Positions 7,225 through 14,880 of a stretch of DNA of 39,349 bases are shown one piece after another. Within the stretch, counting starts at the first letter, position 1. Each line of letters starts with the position of its first letter. Origin of the DNA: Acidimicrobiia bacterium (lineage in GTDB: Bacteria > Actinomycetota > Acidimicrobiia > Spongiisociales > UBA5794); NCBI GenBank assembly GCA_030431785.1, contig JAUIIM010000010.1:1-39349 (forward strand). The letters are read 5' to 3'. Both the position numbers and the translations under genes were made by a program. The notes beneath the pieces are model-generated. The model was not told where the DNA came from. It searched no databases and saw only the letters and a program-made list of their open reading frames with translations.

Positions 7225-7680
7225 TCAACCCAACATCCACCACGTCGCCCAGCCGGCGGCGAGACCGTAGAGCCCTGCGACGACGTCGTCCATCGTGACG
7301 CCGACAGCGTCGGGGAGGTTCTGTTCTGCCTGGGGGACACCGGGGAGGATCTTGAAGATGTCGGCGAGGCGGGCGACGACGACGGCGACTACCCACGGCC
7401 AGCCGACAAGTCCGATCGCAGCGACGAAGGTCCCCGCCATCTCGTCGATGACGACCCAACCGGGATCGCCGTGGTCGGCCGAGAACGGCTTGGCGGACCA
7501 GAGCGAGAGCACGAGGAACACGGCGAATACGGCGAGGTGGACCCACCATCCGAAGTCCCAGAGGAGGTAGGAGATCACGGCTGCCAATGCAGCCCCGAAC
7601 GTCCCAGCCCCATTGTCCGACCCCCACAACCGCGACGGGATGAACCCCACGCCAAACCCAGAAGCCAGAAACCGCCGCAT
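7225..7680 (-). CDS. pgpA: Phosphatidylglycerophosphatase A
   Basis: PgpA dephosphorylates phosphatidylglycerol phosphate at the inner membrane to give phosphatidylglycerol. The 151-residue protein shows the family order: GFGVGFIPSRLWGSDNGAGTFGA near the start, hydrophobic helices (AALAAVISYLLWDFGW, VHLAVFAVFLVLSLWS), the acidic motif DPGWVVIDEMAGTFVA, a second helix pair (LVGWPWVVAVVVARLADIFKILPGVPQAEQ) and a C-terminal GVTMDDVVAGLYG block. The ATG at 7680 gives the standard N-terminus; a GTG three codons upstream is an alternative. It follows the hypothetical gene 7695-8291 by 14 bp, so the two are probably co-transcribed. Confidence 0.88.
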   Translation of the reverse strand: MRRFLASGFGVGFIPSRLWGSDNGAGTFGAALAAVISYLLWDFGWWVHLAVFAVFLVLSLWSAKPFSADHGDPGWVVIDEMAGTFVAAIGLVGWPWVVAVVVARLADIFKILPGVPQAEQNLPDAVGVTMDDVVAGLYGLAAGWATWWMLG

Positions 7681-7694
7681 CCCGACCACGCTAA

Positions 7695-8291
7695 TCAGAC
7701 ACCTGCGACCAACCACGGATCGTCCCCAGCGACCGCAGACGAGCTTGGAATCGATAGGAGCGTGCGCTGAATGTCGTGGGAGGTCCCGACATAGGTGGCC
7801 AAGGCATCGACCTCGGTCGTCACGAACCATGATCGGTCCTGCGGCCACCACATGCTCGACCCCTGGAATGAGTGTTTGCCATGCGATGCGGTCGCATCGT
7901 CGATGCTGCCGCGCAGTAGGTAGTACCCGCGTTTGGGAATCTGGAGTGGTGCTGGCTCGATGCTCTGCTCCGCCCTTCCGACCCACATTGGCATCCGTCG
8001 ACGTATGCGAGACAACGAGGCTGCGGCGGCATTGTCGTCTCGGTACCTGACATCGCCCCACCCTTCCCAGACGGCGAAGTACACGACTTCGTCGTGCTGG
8101 GCATCGCCAGGTAGGAGATCGGCGATACGACTGAGGACGTCGACCGGTGCCGAGCCTTCCAGTTCAGGATGTTGGATCTCGGTGTATCGATCGAACGGCT
8201 TTGGGAACAATCGGTCCACACGACCCGCAAGCACGTCGACTGAACCGAGCCATTTGGCGGGCGTGACGTCCTCCAGCAACGTCAGCGACAT
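7695..8291 (-). CDS. Conserved actinobacterial hypothetical protein
   Basis: A 198-residue soluble protein without a signal peptide or membrane helix. The C-terminal half carries IPKRGYYLLRGSIDDA, SSMWWPQDRSWFVTTEVDALATYVGTS and a helical tail. That resembles a group of uncharacterised actinobacterial proteins remembered for the pattern WWPxDRxWxVxTExD...TYVG. The N-terminal half has a VYFAVWEGWGDV block. No catalytic motif is apparent, and no function is proposed. It begins 200 bp from the divergent S9 peptidase gene and runs into pgpA. Confidence 0.75.
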   Translation of the reverse strand: MSLTLLEDVTPAKWLGSVDVLAGRVDRLFPKPFDRYTEIQHPELEGSAPVDVLSRIADLLPGDAQHDEVVYFAVWEGWGDVRYRDDNAAAASLSRIRRRMPMWVGRAEQSIEPAPLQIPKRGYYLLRGSIDDATASHGKHSFQGSSMWWPQDRSWFVTTEVDALATYVGTSHDIQRTLLSIPSSSAVAGDDPWLVAGV

Positions 8292-8347
8292 CCGACAATC
8301 CTCCTCACACCTACGACATCACGCTAGCCCGTTCATCCTCTCGACCC

Positions 8348-8423
8348 TTTGTCCTTCGTCTTTTGTCCCTTTGTCCCTTTGTCCCTTCGTCCCTTTGTCC
8401 CTTTGTCCCTTTGTCCCTCGTCC
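8348..8423. repeat. Octamer tandem array TTTGTCCC
   Basis: Seven contiguous TTTGTCCC units (one TTCGTCCC) occupy 8362-8417, flanked by decayed units on both sides (TTTGTCC TTCGTC before, TCGTCCT after). It lies between the divergent hypothetical gene and the S9 peptidase gene and ends about 70 bp before the peptidase start, so it is probably within or next to that promoter region. The rest of the 199-bp gap shows no clear promoter. Confidence 0.85.
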
Positions 8424-8490
8424 TCTTCTGCTTTGTCTCCCTCTGCTCGTCTACCGTTGTCGCCAGTGGCGACAGGAAGGCAGCCTCGAT

Positions 8491-10398
8491 ATGCGTCCGG
8501 ATCAACTCGGTGACTACTCGATTCCCGGTGACGTCCAGGTCAACCCCGCAACCGGAGACGTCGTGTACGTCTCGACGACGATGGACCTCGATGATGACAC
8601 CTACCTACGTCACCTGTGGATCCTCTCCGATGGGAAGAACCGTCGGCTGACCGAGGGGAATGCCGACAGCTCACCACGGTGGTCACCGGACGGTTCACAG
8701 CTCGCATTCATCCGCAAGGAAGACGGTGACGACAAGAAGCCTCAGTTGGCGCTTGTCGGGGACGATGGTGTCGTTCGGATCATCACTGAGTTCGACAACG
8801 GTGTTTCGGAGATCGCCTGGTCCCCGGATGGGTCGACGATCGCCGTGGGTGCTTCGGAGTACATCGATGGTCACGAGGATGAGGAGGAGCGATCCCGCGC
8901 TCCGCGCAGGATCACCCAGCCTGCGTTCCGGTTCGACAACCGGTCGTGGACCTACAACGTGCGGTCGCACATCCACCTGGTCGACATCGAGACTGGGGAC
9001 TCTCGCCAGATCACGGACGGCGATGCCTCCGAGGGGCAGTTCGCCTGGTCACCGGACGGGACGACGATCGCCTACATCTCGAACATTGAGAAACGCCCTT
9101 GGATGGAGTTCCTCACGACGGTCCTCACGGTCGGCATCGCCGAGGGCTCGGAACCTCAGGCGGTCACAGCACGGGGGGAGTGGCACTGGTGCGGATACGA
9201 TGCTTCGGGTCAGCTCCTCGCCTACGGACATGCCACGGAGGGTCCGTCGCTCACGATCGGTCAACTCTGTCGCCTGGACGGCGCAGGTGGCGTGGAGGCG
9301 ATCACGTCCACGGACCGTCACCTCATGACCGGGGGCACGGGCCACACGATCAACCCACGACCTGTTGGTGACGGAGTCGTACTCGCCGTGGCGCAGGACA
9401 CGGGCGCCGAACACCTCATGGCATTCAGCGACGGAGGCGAAGTCGTCCGTATCGGTGGGAATCGAGTCGTCACATCGTTTGCGCTCGACCCGATGGGCGG
9501 AATCGTGTTCTCGTCGTCGCATCCGACATCGCCGGGCGAGGTGTACCGGATCGATCCATCCGGCGACGAGTCGGTCCTCACCGACATCAACGCGGCGTTC
9601 ATTGCCGAAGCCGATCTCATCGAGCCTGCAGAGTTCACGTTCGAATCCGATGGTCACGAAATCCACGGTTGGGTGTTCCTCCCACCGGGCGAAGACAAGG
9701 TTCCCCTGTTGTTCAACATCCACGGTGGGCCCGCAGCCCAGTACACGTGGGGGTTCTTCGACGAGTTCCAGGTGTATGCAGGCGCCGGGTACGGGGTCGT
9801 CGCAGTCAACCCACGCGGGTCGTCCGGACGCGGCCAGGATTGGGTCGACACGCCCGTCGGGGAGTGGATCAAGGACGAACCTGCTGACCAGATGGACCTC
9901 AAGCGGGTACCGGACTCGGCAGCCGAGCAGTTCCCACGCCTCGACATGGATCGTCTCGGGATTATGGGCGGATCGTACGGTGGGCTCTCGACGGTGATGA
10001 TCGCGTCGATGGATCAGCGCTACAAATCCGCCGTCGCCGAACGAGGCGTCTACAACTGGCTGTCGATGGCAGGCTCTTCCGACATCCCGTTCTTCATCCC
10101 GCTGTACCTCGACGCAAACATGCCGGACGACGCCGTCGACCTGTGGAAATCAAGCCCATTGGCACGGGCGCACAAGATCGAGACGCCGACACTCATCATC
10201 CACTCCGAACACGACTTCCGATGCCCCGTCGAGCAAGGCCAGCAGCTGTTCACGCTGTTGGCCACAAAAGGCCTCGACACCGAGTTCCTCCTCTTCCCAC
10301 CCGGCGAAGGCCACGAGCTCTCCCGCTCCGGAACCCCCAAACACCGAAGAGAACGGTTCGAAGCGATCCTCGAATGGCACGGCGGTCACCTTCGGTGA
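8491..10398 (+). CDS. S9-family serine peptidase (acylaminoacyl/dipeptidyl type)
   Basis: The 635-residue protein has an N-terminal beta-propeller built from WD-like blades (SPRWSPDGSQLAFIR, EIAWSPDGSTIAVGA, QFAWSPDGTTIAYIS) that restricts substrate size. A C-terminal alpha/beta-hydrolase domain starts near residue 390 (FTFESDGHEIHGWVFLPPG, LLFNIHGGPAAQYTWGFFDE). The catalytic triad is S495 in GGSYGG, D575 in HSEHDFRCP and H608 in GEGHE. No signal peptide is visible, so it likely trims peptides in the cytoplasm. The ATG at 8491 has an AGGAAGG ribosome site 10 nt upstream; the frame remains open far upstream through the octamer array, which is non-coding. Confidence 0.93.
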   Translation: MRPDQLGDYSIPGDVQVNPATGDVVYVSTTMDLDDDTYLRHLWILSDGKNRRLTEGNADSSPRWSPDGSQLAFIRKEDGDDKKPQLALVGDDGVVRIITEFDNGVSEIAWSPDGSTIAVGASEYIDGHEDEEERSRAPRRITQPAFRFDNRSWTYNVRSHIHLVDIETGDSRQITDGDASEGQFAWSPDGTTIAYISNIEKRPWMEFLTTVLTVGIAEGSEPQAVTARGEWHWCGYDASGQLLAYGHATEGPSLTIGQLCRLDGAGGVEAITSTDRHLMTGGTGHTINPRPVGDGVVLAVAQDTGAEHLMAFSDGGEVVRIGGNRVVTSFALDPMGGIVFSSSHPTSPGEVYRIDPSGDESVLTDINAAFIAEADLIEPAEFTFESDGHEIHGWVFLPPGEDKVPLLFNIHGGPAAQYTWGFFDEFQVYAGAGYGVVAVNPRGSSGRGQDWVDTPVGEWIKDEPADQMDLKRVPDSAAEQFPRLDMDRLGIMGGSYGGLSTVMIASMDQRYKSAVAERGVYNWLSMAGSSDIPFFIPLYLDANMPDDAVDLWKSSPLARAHKIETPTLIIHSEHDFRCPVEQGQQLFTLLATKGLDTEFLLFPPGEGHELSRSGTPKHRRERFEAILEWHGGHLR

Positions 10399-10447
10399 TC
10401 GCCGAGTACGCAGTACCAAGTACTCAGTACACAGAGAATCGGAAGGG

Positions 10448-10476
10448 TTCTAATCAACGTCAACAGCTGATATACG
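10448..10476 (+). promoter_or_regulatory. Possible promoter of the four-helix-bundle gene
   Basis: TTCTAA (10448-10453) and TATACG (10471-10476) are spaced by 17 bp inside the element. The -10 ends 7 nt before the ATG at 10484, the spacing of the leaderless promoters in this window. Both hexamers depart from consensus. Confidence 0.35.
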
Positions 10477-10483
10477 TGGTGGG

Positions 10484-10831
10484 ATGCATCGGTATGTCGA
10501 TCTCAACGTGTGGCAGCGGTCAATCGGCCTGTGCGTCGATGTGTATGAGGTGACCAAGCTGTTGCCACGCGACGAGGAGTTCGGTCTCTCGTCACAGATG
10601 CGCCGGGCGGTCGTGTCAATCTCCGCCAATATCGCGGAAGGATGTGCGTTCGATTCCTCAAAGCAGTTGCGCCGATTTCTCCGAACAGCACTGGGATCTG
10701 CCCAAGAGCTCGACACGCATCTCATCGTTTCTGAGCGGACGAACCTGCTGACTCAACAATCAGTTGTACCTGTTCGCGAGGAGCTCAAGGAGATCCGAGC
10801 CATGATCATCGGACTCCACCGAAGCCTGTAG
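10484..10831 (+). CDS. Four-helix-bundle protein (S23 / TIGR02436 family)
   Basis: The 115-residue protein matches the four-helix-bundle family first met in 23S rRNA intervening sequences and related to the Avd accessory protein of diversity-generating retroelements. Landmarks are the N-terminal YVDLNVWQRSIGLCVDVYEVTKLLP, the centre EEFGLSSQMRRAVVSISANIAEGCAFDSSKQLRRFLRTALGSAQELDTHL, and a final basic helix. Such proteins are small pentameric bundles with positively charged surfaces and probable nucleic-acid binding; a precise role for stand-alone copies is unknown. Hand counts give about 53-57% GC, lower than neighbours. It sits alone between inverted heptad arrays, and no reverse transcriptase or variable repeat is nearby. 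Confidence 0.9.
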   Translation: MHRYVDLNVWQRSIGLCVDVYEVTKLLPRDEEFGLSSQMRRAVVSISANIAEGCAFDSSKQLRRFLRTALGSAQELDTHLIVSERTNLLTQQSVVPVREELKEIRAMIIGLHRSL

Positions 10832-10916
10832 CGGGTCTGTGTACTGTGTACTGAGTACTTCGTACTCGTAGTTTGCCCAGTGTCTCTAGGCACCCGAACA
10901 ATGCCAAACTACGCCC

Positions 10917-11831
10917 ATGGACGCAACGAAATACATCTGGATGGACGGTTCCTTCATCGATTGGGACGACGCCCAGGTCCACGTCCTCAGCCACGGTCTC
11001 CACTACGGGACCGGTGCGTTCGAGGGCATCCGGGCCTACGACGGTCCGGGAGGCACATCGGTATTTCGTCTGACGGACCACATGGATCGGCTTGCCCGGT
11101 CCTCGAAGGCCCTGGGGATTCCGTTCGAGTACACGGTCGACGAACTCGTCGAGAACGCCAAGGAGTTGCTGCGGCGCAACGAGTTGACGTCCGGCTACAT
11201 CCGTCCGGTCACCTTCTACGGGACCGGATCGATGGGTCTCAATCCGGCGGGTGCGAACGTCCACATGGTCATGGCAGCTTGGGCGTGGGGTGCCTATCTC
11301 GGTGAGGACGGTGTCAAGAACGGCATCCGTGTCGCCGTGTCGTCGTGGCGACGGATCGGTCAGAACGCCTTCATGCCGGATGCCAAAGGCACCGGCGGCT
11401 ACATGAACTCCGTGCTCGCCAAGACTGCGGCCATCAAGGGTGGCTACGACGAGGCGCTGCTTCTCAACCAGGATGGCCTCATCGCCGAGGGGAGTGGCGA
11501 GAACATCTTCATGGTGCGAAACGGCATCGTCCACACGCCACCGACCTCCGCCGGTGCACTCGACGGCATCACCCGCAACTCGGTGTATCAGCTTCTGGAG
11601 GAGGACGGCTACACGCTCAAGGAGTCGGCGATCACCCGCACGGATCTCTATTACGCCGATGAGGTGTGGTTCACGGGGACCGCAGCGGAGGTGACGCCGG
11701 TGCGAGAGATCGACGACCGCCCGGTCGGGGATGGCAAGCCCGGACCTGTCACACGGCGTGCGCAGGAGCTGTTCATGGGCACCGTGACCGGAGAACTCGA
11801 TCTCCATCCGGAGTGGCGCGAGTACATCTGA
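10917..11831 (+). CDS. ilvE: Branched-chain amino acid aminotransferase
   Basis: A class IV PLP-dependent aminotransferase performing the final transamination of isoleucine, valine and leucine synthesis. The 304 residues have the usual bacterial length. Typical motifs are IWMDGSFIDWDDAQVHVLSHGLHYGTGAFEGIRAY at the start, PDAKGTGGYMNS with K157 as the expected PLP lysine, EALLLNQDGLIAEGSGENIF, and the C-terminal EVWFTGTAAEVTPVREIDDRPVGDGKPGPVT. The ATG at 10917 gives the family N-terminus. No clear promoter or ribosome site precedes it; the element at 10405-10868 ends 48 bp upstream. A D-amino-acid or 4-amino-4-deoxychorismate enzyme is less likely given the motif set. Confidence 0.93.
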   Translation: MDATKYIWMDGSFIDWDDAQVHVLSHGLHYGTGAFEGIRAYDGPGGTSVFRLTDHMDRLARSSKALGIPFEYTVDELVENAKELLRRNELTSGYIRPVTFYGTGSMGLNPAGANVHMVMAAWAWGAYLGEDGVKNGIRVAVSSWRRIGQNAFMPDAKGTGGYMNSVLAKTAAIKGGYDEALLLNQDGLIAEGSGENIFMVRNGIVHTPPTSAGALDGITRNSVYQLLEEDGYTLKESAITRTDLYYADEVWFTGTAAEVTPVREIDDRPVGDGKPGPVTRRAQELFMGTVTGELDLHPEWREYI

Positions 11832-11886
11832 TCGCCTCTACCGTTCGGCCCAGTCCACGAACCAAATAGACAACCTCTGGAGCGTC

Positions 11887-12651
11887 ATGAAGATCGTCCG
11901 CATCGATGCCGAGGCCGACGACATCACGTACGGCACCGTCGAACCCGATGGCATCCGGCTGTACCACGGCTCGCCCTTCTTCCAATGGGAACGGTCCGAG
12001 ACGGTGCTGCCGATCACCGAGGTCAAGTTGCTCGCCCCGGTGATCCCGACGAAGGTCGTCGCCGTAGGGAAGAACTACGCAGACCATGCGGCAGAGATGA
12101 ACTCCGACGTGCCGGACACGCCGATCGTGTTCCTCAAACCGCCGACGTCGGTGATCGGGCCGCTGTCGCCGATCCGCATCCCGCCGCAGAGCCAAGAGGT
12201 TCATCACGAAGCGGAGCTTGCCGTCGTGATGGGCAAGGTCGCACGGAACATCGATCCCGACGACGTGTACTCGCACATCCTCGGCTACACGGCGGCGAAC
12301 GACGTCACGGCTCGAGATCTCCAACGTTCCGACGGGCAATGGGCCCGAGCGAAGGGATTCGACACCTTCTGTCCGCTCGGTCCGGCGATCGACACCGAGT
12401 TCGACCCCACCGAACCGCACCAGATCACAGCTTCCGTCAACGACGAGATCCGTCAGGATGGGACAACGGCGGACTTGGTGTTCGATGTCGCCAATCTTGT
12501 CAGTTTCGTGTCGTCGATCATGACACTGCTTCCTGGTGACGTCATCCTCACCGGCACACCGGCCGGTGTGGGTCCGATCCGCCCCGGTGACAGGGTCGAG
12601 GTCGAAATCGAAGGCATCGGCACGCTGATGAACCCGGTGACGACGACATGA
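11887..12651 (+). CDS. Fumarylacetoacetate hydrolase-family protein
   Basis: The 254-residue protein belongs to the FAH superfamily, which hydrolyses or decarboxylates beta-keto acids with a divalent metal. Visible are the entry motif VVAVGKNYADHAAEM, the metal-ligand segment VHHEAELAVVMGK (acidic residues after HH), GYTAANDVTARDLQ, KGFDTFCPLGPA, and the closing LLPGDVILTGTPAGVGPIRPGD. The exact substrate cannot be read from sequence; oxaloacetate decarboxylase or acylpyruvase activity is possible. CTGGAG precedes the ATG at 11887. Its stop overlaps the gltX start by 4 bp, a pairing also remembered from mycobacteria. Confidence 0.9.
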   Translation: MKIVRIDAEADDITYGTVEPDGIRLYHGSPFFQWERSETVLPITEVKLLAPVIPTKVVAVGKNYADHAAEMNSDVPDTPIVFLKPPTSVIGPLSPIRIPPQSQEVHHEAELAVVMGKVARNIDPDDVYSHILGYTAANDVTARDLQRSDGQWARAKGFDTFCPLGPAIDTEFDPTEPHQITASVNDEIRQDGTTADLVFDVANLVSFVSSIMTLLPGDVILTGTPAGVGPIRPGDRVEVEIEGIGTLMNPVTTT

Positions 12652-14096
12652 GTGTCCGCGTCCGTATCGCACCGTCACCGACGGGCTACCTCCACGTGGG
12701 GACGGCCCGGACAGCGTTGTTCAACTATCTGTTCGCCCGCCACAACGACGGGACGTTCATCCTCCGTTCCGACGACACCGACCAGGCCCGGTCCACCGAC
12801 GAGTTCAAGCAGGACATCCTCGACCACATGCGTTGGCTCGGTCTCGAGTGGGACGAAGGGATCGAGGTCGGTGGACCACATGGTTCGTATCGACAGTCTG
12901 ACCGCTACGACCGCTACCGCGAGGTAGCGATGCAGCTCGTTGAATCCGGGGACGCGTACTTCTCGTTCGTGACCTCAGAGCAACTCGACGACTTCAAGAA
13001 GAAGGCGCGCGAGGCGGGTACATCACCCGCATATGACGGCTCACTCGAACCGGCTCGGTCCGAGGTTCCGCGAGCGATGCTCGACAACGGTGGACCGGTG
13101 ATCCGGTTCAAGGTCCCGCGCCCCGGGACCACGCGGTTCACCGACATGGTCCGTGGTGAGGTCGAGTTCGATCATGCCCAGGTCGACGACTTCGTGATCA
13201 TGCGCTCGGACAACACGCCGACGTATCACCTTGCCTCGACCGTCGACGATGTCGACTACGGCATCACCCATGTCATCCGCGGCGAGGACATCCTGTCCTC
13301 GACCCCGAAACACATCCTGTTGGCGAAGGCGATGGGTGCGGAACCGGCCGAGTACGCGCACCTCTCGCTGCTGATGGGTCCCGACGGCAAGAAGCTGTCG
13401 AAACGTCATGGCGATACGGCGATGAGTGCCTACCGCGATGCTGGGCACCTCCCCGAGGCGCTGGTCAACTATCTCGGACTGCTCGGTTGGTCGCCGGGAG
13501 AAGACGAGACCGTCGTCGACCTTGCCACGATGATCGCTCGCTTTGACGGCACCGGGATCTCGAAGAACCCTGCCATTTTCGATGCGACCAAGCTCGAGTG
13601 GATGAACGGGGTGTACATCCGAGAGATGGATGCCGCCGAGTTCGCCGAGACATCCCGACCATGGGTCGAAGCCGACCTGGGGCGGTCACTCACCGACGAC
13701 GAACGGTCGACGCTCGAAGCCCTCATGCCGTTGATCCAGGAACGGACGAAGCTGCTGTCGGAGGTGCCGGACCAGGCACGTTTCCTGTTCGAGGCACCGA
13801 CCGAATATGACGACAAGGCATGGTCGAAGGTGATGGCCACGGACGAAGGTCCGGTTGCACTCGATGGTGCCGTCGAAGCACTCAACGGAGTCGACGACTG
13901 GTCGACGGAAGCGATCGACGCCGCGCTGCGCGGCATGCTCGAGGAACACGAACTTTCGGCACGCAAGGGATTCCAGCCCATCAGGGTCGCGTTGACCGGG
14001 ACCACCGTCAGTCCGCCACTCTTCGAATCGATAGAAGTCCTCGGTAGGGATGAGACGCTGTCTCGTATCGCCGTCGCCAGGGCACGTCTGGCGTGA
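12648..14096 (+). CDS. gltX: Glutamyl-tRNA synthetase
   Basis: A class I synthetase charging tRNA-Glu and, in organisms with GatCAB, often tRNA-Gln as well. The 482 residues include the HIGH-type motif PSPTGYLHVGTARTALFN near residue 10, LRSDDTDQARS, ILSSTPKHILLAKAMG, the KMSKS-type motif DGKKLSKRHGDTA around residue 245, and an all-helical anticodon-binding C-terminus. With GatCAB encoded in the same window and tRNA-Gln and tRNA-Glu immediately downstream, a non-discriminating enzyme is the likely reading. The start overlaps the FAH gene by 4 bp; the following GTG overlaps its own stop. Confidence 0.96.
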   Translation: MSVRVRIAPSPTGYLHVGTARTALFNYLFARHNDGTFILRSDDTDQARSTDEFKQDILDHMRWLGLEWDEGIEVGGPHGSYRQSDRYDRYREVAMQLVESGDAYFSFVTSEQLDDFKKKAREAGTSPAYDGSLEPARSEVPRAMLDNGGPVIRFKVPRPGTTRFTDMVRGEVEFDHAQVDDFVIMRSDNTPTYHLASTVDDVDYGITHVIRGEDILSSTPKHILLAKAMGAEPAEYAHLSLLMGPDGKKLSKRHGDTAMSAYRDAGHLPEALVNYLGLLGWSPGEDETVVDLATMIARFDGTGISKNPAIFDATKLEWMNGVYIREMDAAEFAETSRPWVEADLGRSLTDDERSTLEALMPLIQERTKLLSEVPDQARFLFEAPTEYDDKAWSKVMATDEGPVALDGAVEALNGVDDWSTEAIDAALRGMLEEHELSARKGFQPIRVALTGTTVSPPLFESIEVLGRDETLSRIAVARARLA

Positions 14097-14470
14097 ACCC
14101 GGACGCATTCATCTCGTTCCTCCCGACGACTGATCTCGTGCGTGCCGCCGACTTCTATGAGCGAGTCATGGGGTTGGATCTCGCACTTGACCAGGGGACG
14201 TGCCGCATCTACCGGATCACGGAGACGGCGTTCCTTGGTGTGTGTCGACGGGATCCATTCGACGATGTCCAGCCCGTCATCACCACGATCGTCGCCGACG
14301 ACGTCGATGGCTGGTATCGCCGCATCACCGAAGCAGGCTGGACCGAGGTGACGGAGCCGGAGCATTCCGAAACCTATCGGTTGGTCCACATCTGGGTGAA
14401 GGATCCTGACGGGAACCAACTGGAGGTCCAACGGTTCGACGATCCGAGTTGGGCGGGCGGCGCAGCGTGA
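14093..14470 (+). CDS. VOC-superfamily (glyoxalase/bleomycin-resistance fold) protein
   Basis: A 125-residue single VOC domain: FISFLPTTDLVRAADFYERVMGLDLALD, a CRIYRITETAFLGVC strand pair, a central VITTIVADDVDGWYRRITEAGW and the closing HIWVKDPDGNQLEVQRF. VOC proteins dimerise to form a metal site used by glyoxalases, dioxygenases or drug-binding proteins; the substrate here is unknown. It starts at a GTG overlapping the gltX stop by 4 bp and is the last protein gene of ilvE/FAH/gltX, 45 bp before the tRNA pair. Confidence 0.85.
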   Translation: MNPDAFISFLPTTDLVRAADFYERVMGLDLALDQGTCRIYRITETAFLGVCRRDPFDDVQPVITTIVADDVDGWYRRITEAGWTEVTEPEHSETYRLVHIWVKDPDGNQLEVQRFDDPSWAGGAA

Positions 14471-14474
14471 GTCG

Positions 14475-14504
14475 TTGCCATTAGGCAAGCCTCCAACGTA
14501 TCCT
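14475..14504 (+). promoter_or_regulatory. tRNA operon promoter
   Basis: TTGCCA (14475-14480) and TATCCT (14499-14504) are 18 bp apart, and the -10 ends 11 nt before the first base of tRNA-Gln. The transcript would start about 5 nt before the mature 5' end. This gives the tRNAs expression independent of gltX. Confidence 0.55.
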
Positions 14505-14515
14505 CACGACTCCTT

Positions 14516-14587
14516 TCGGGGGTGGTGTAATTGGCAACACACCTGGTTCTGGTCCAGATATTGAGGGTTCAAGTCCTTCCCCCCGAG
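14516..14587 (+). tRNA. tRNA-Gln (CTG)
   Basis: The full cloverleaf can be drawn. The acceptor stem is TCGGGGG (14516-14522) with CCCCCGA (14580-14586), the D stem GTGT/ACAC, and the anticodon loop TTCTGGT with CTG at 14549-14551. The variable loop is TATT, and the T arm is GAGGG-TTCAAGT-CCTTC. The discriminator is G. The first anticodon-stem pair is a C-A mismatch. CCA is not encoded. It is followed 28 bp later by tRNA-Glu. Confidence 0.95.
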
Positions 14588-14615
14588 CGACACGGATAGA
14601 CTCCGTGCACATAAT

Positions 14616-14688
14616 GGCCCCGTCGTCTAGCGGCCTAGGACGCCGCCCTCTCAAGGCGGTAGCGCCGGTTCAAATCCGGTCGGGGCTA
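14616..14688 (+). tRNA. tRNA-Glu (CTC)
   Basis: The acceptor stem is GGCCCCG (14616-14622) with CGGGGCT (14681-14687), the first pair a G-T wobble. The anticodon stem is CCGCC/GGCGG with loop CTCTCAA (anticodon CTC at 14650-14652). The T arm is GCCGG-TTCAAAT-CCGGT with a G-T outer pair. The discriminator is A and CCA is not encoded. A strong hairpin begins 4 nt downstream. Confidence 0.96.
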
Positions 14689-14691
14689 CAA

Positions 14692-14728
14692 AGCAACAAG
14701 ACCCTCCGTTTCGGGGGGTCTTGTTGCT
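14692..14728 (+). terminator. Strong hairpin terminator of the tRNA operon
   Basis: AGCAACAAGACCC (14692-14704) pairs perfectly with GGGTCTTGTTGCT (14716-14728). The stem is extended inward by TCCG/CGGG (one T-G pair) to 17 bp around a TTT loop. It starts 4 nt after tRNA-Glu. No T-tract follows. The 152 bp from here to the ATPase stop (14729-14880) show no gene; a 9-bp match to the tRNA-Glu end (GGCTACAAA) is the only oddity. Confidence 0.85.
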
Positions 14729-14880
14729 ACCGCCTCGAGAAGGCTCCAAGCCGCTCATTCACTCTTTCTGGCAGGCCCGCAGCGGGGTGGGGGTGAATCC
14801 TGCGAGGCTACAAAACGGGTCATTGCACGTCGGGGAATCTCTCTGTAGGCACCGATCCCAGTTCTTGATAGTGGTTCGGG

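Larger units (their letters stand above)
10405..10868. mobile_element. Candidate element: four-helix-bundle gene between inverted AGTACNN arrays
   Basis: The left end, 10405-10434, has AGTAC at 10405, 10412, 10419 and 10426 (exact period 7) and ends in ACAG. The right end, 10837-10868, begins CTGT and has GTACT at 10841, 10848, 10855 and 10862. Read inward, the two 32-bp ends match at about 28 positions, differing mainly in the two variable bases of each heptad. Between them lies one gene, the four-helix-bundle protein, with its own weak promoter. A 73-bp version without the gene is at 314-386. No target duplication or transposase is visible. Mobility is inferred from structure only. Confidence 0.6.

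Noticed and set aside
7933..8490. An N-terminal extension of the S9 peptidase through the octamer array
   Set aside because: The extension overlaps the opposite-strand hypothetical gene and the repeat, and a ribosome site marks the ATG at 8491.
10405..10868. A diversity-generating retroelement, as the four-helix-bundle protein resembles Avd
   Set aside because: There is no reverse transcriptase, template repeat or variable repeat in the neighbourhood.
14680..14822. Possible attachment-site duplication of the tRNA-Glu 3' end
   Set aside because: Only 9 bp (GGCTACAAA) recur downstream, too short to support an integration site, and no integrase is present.
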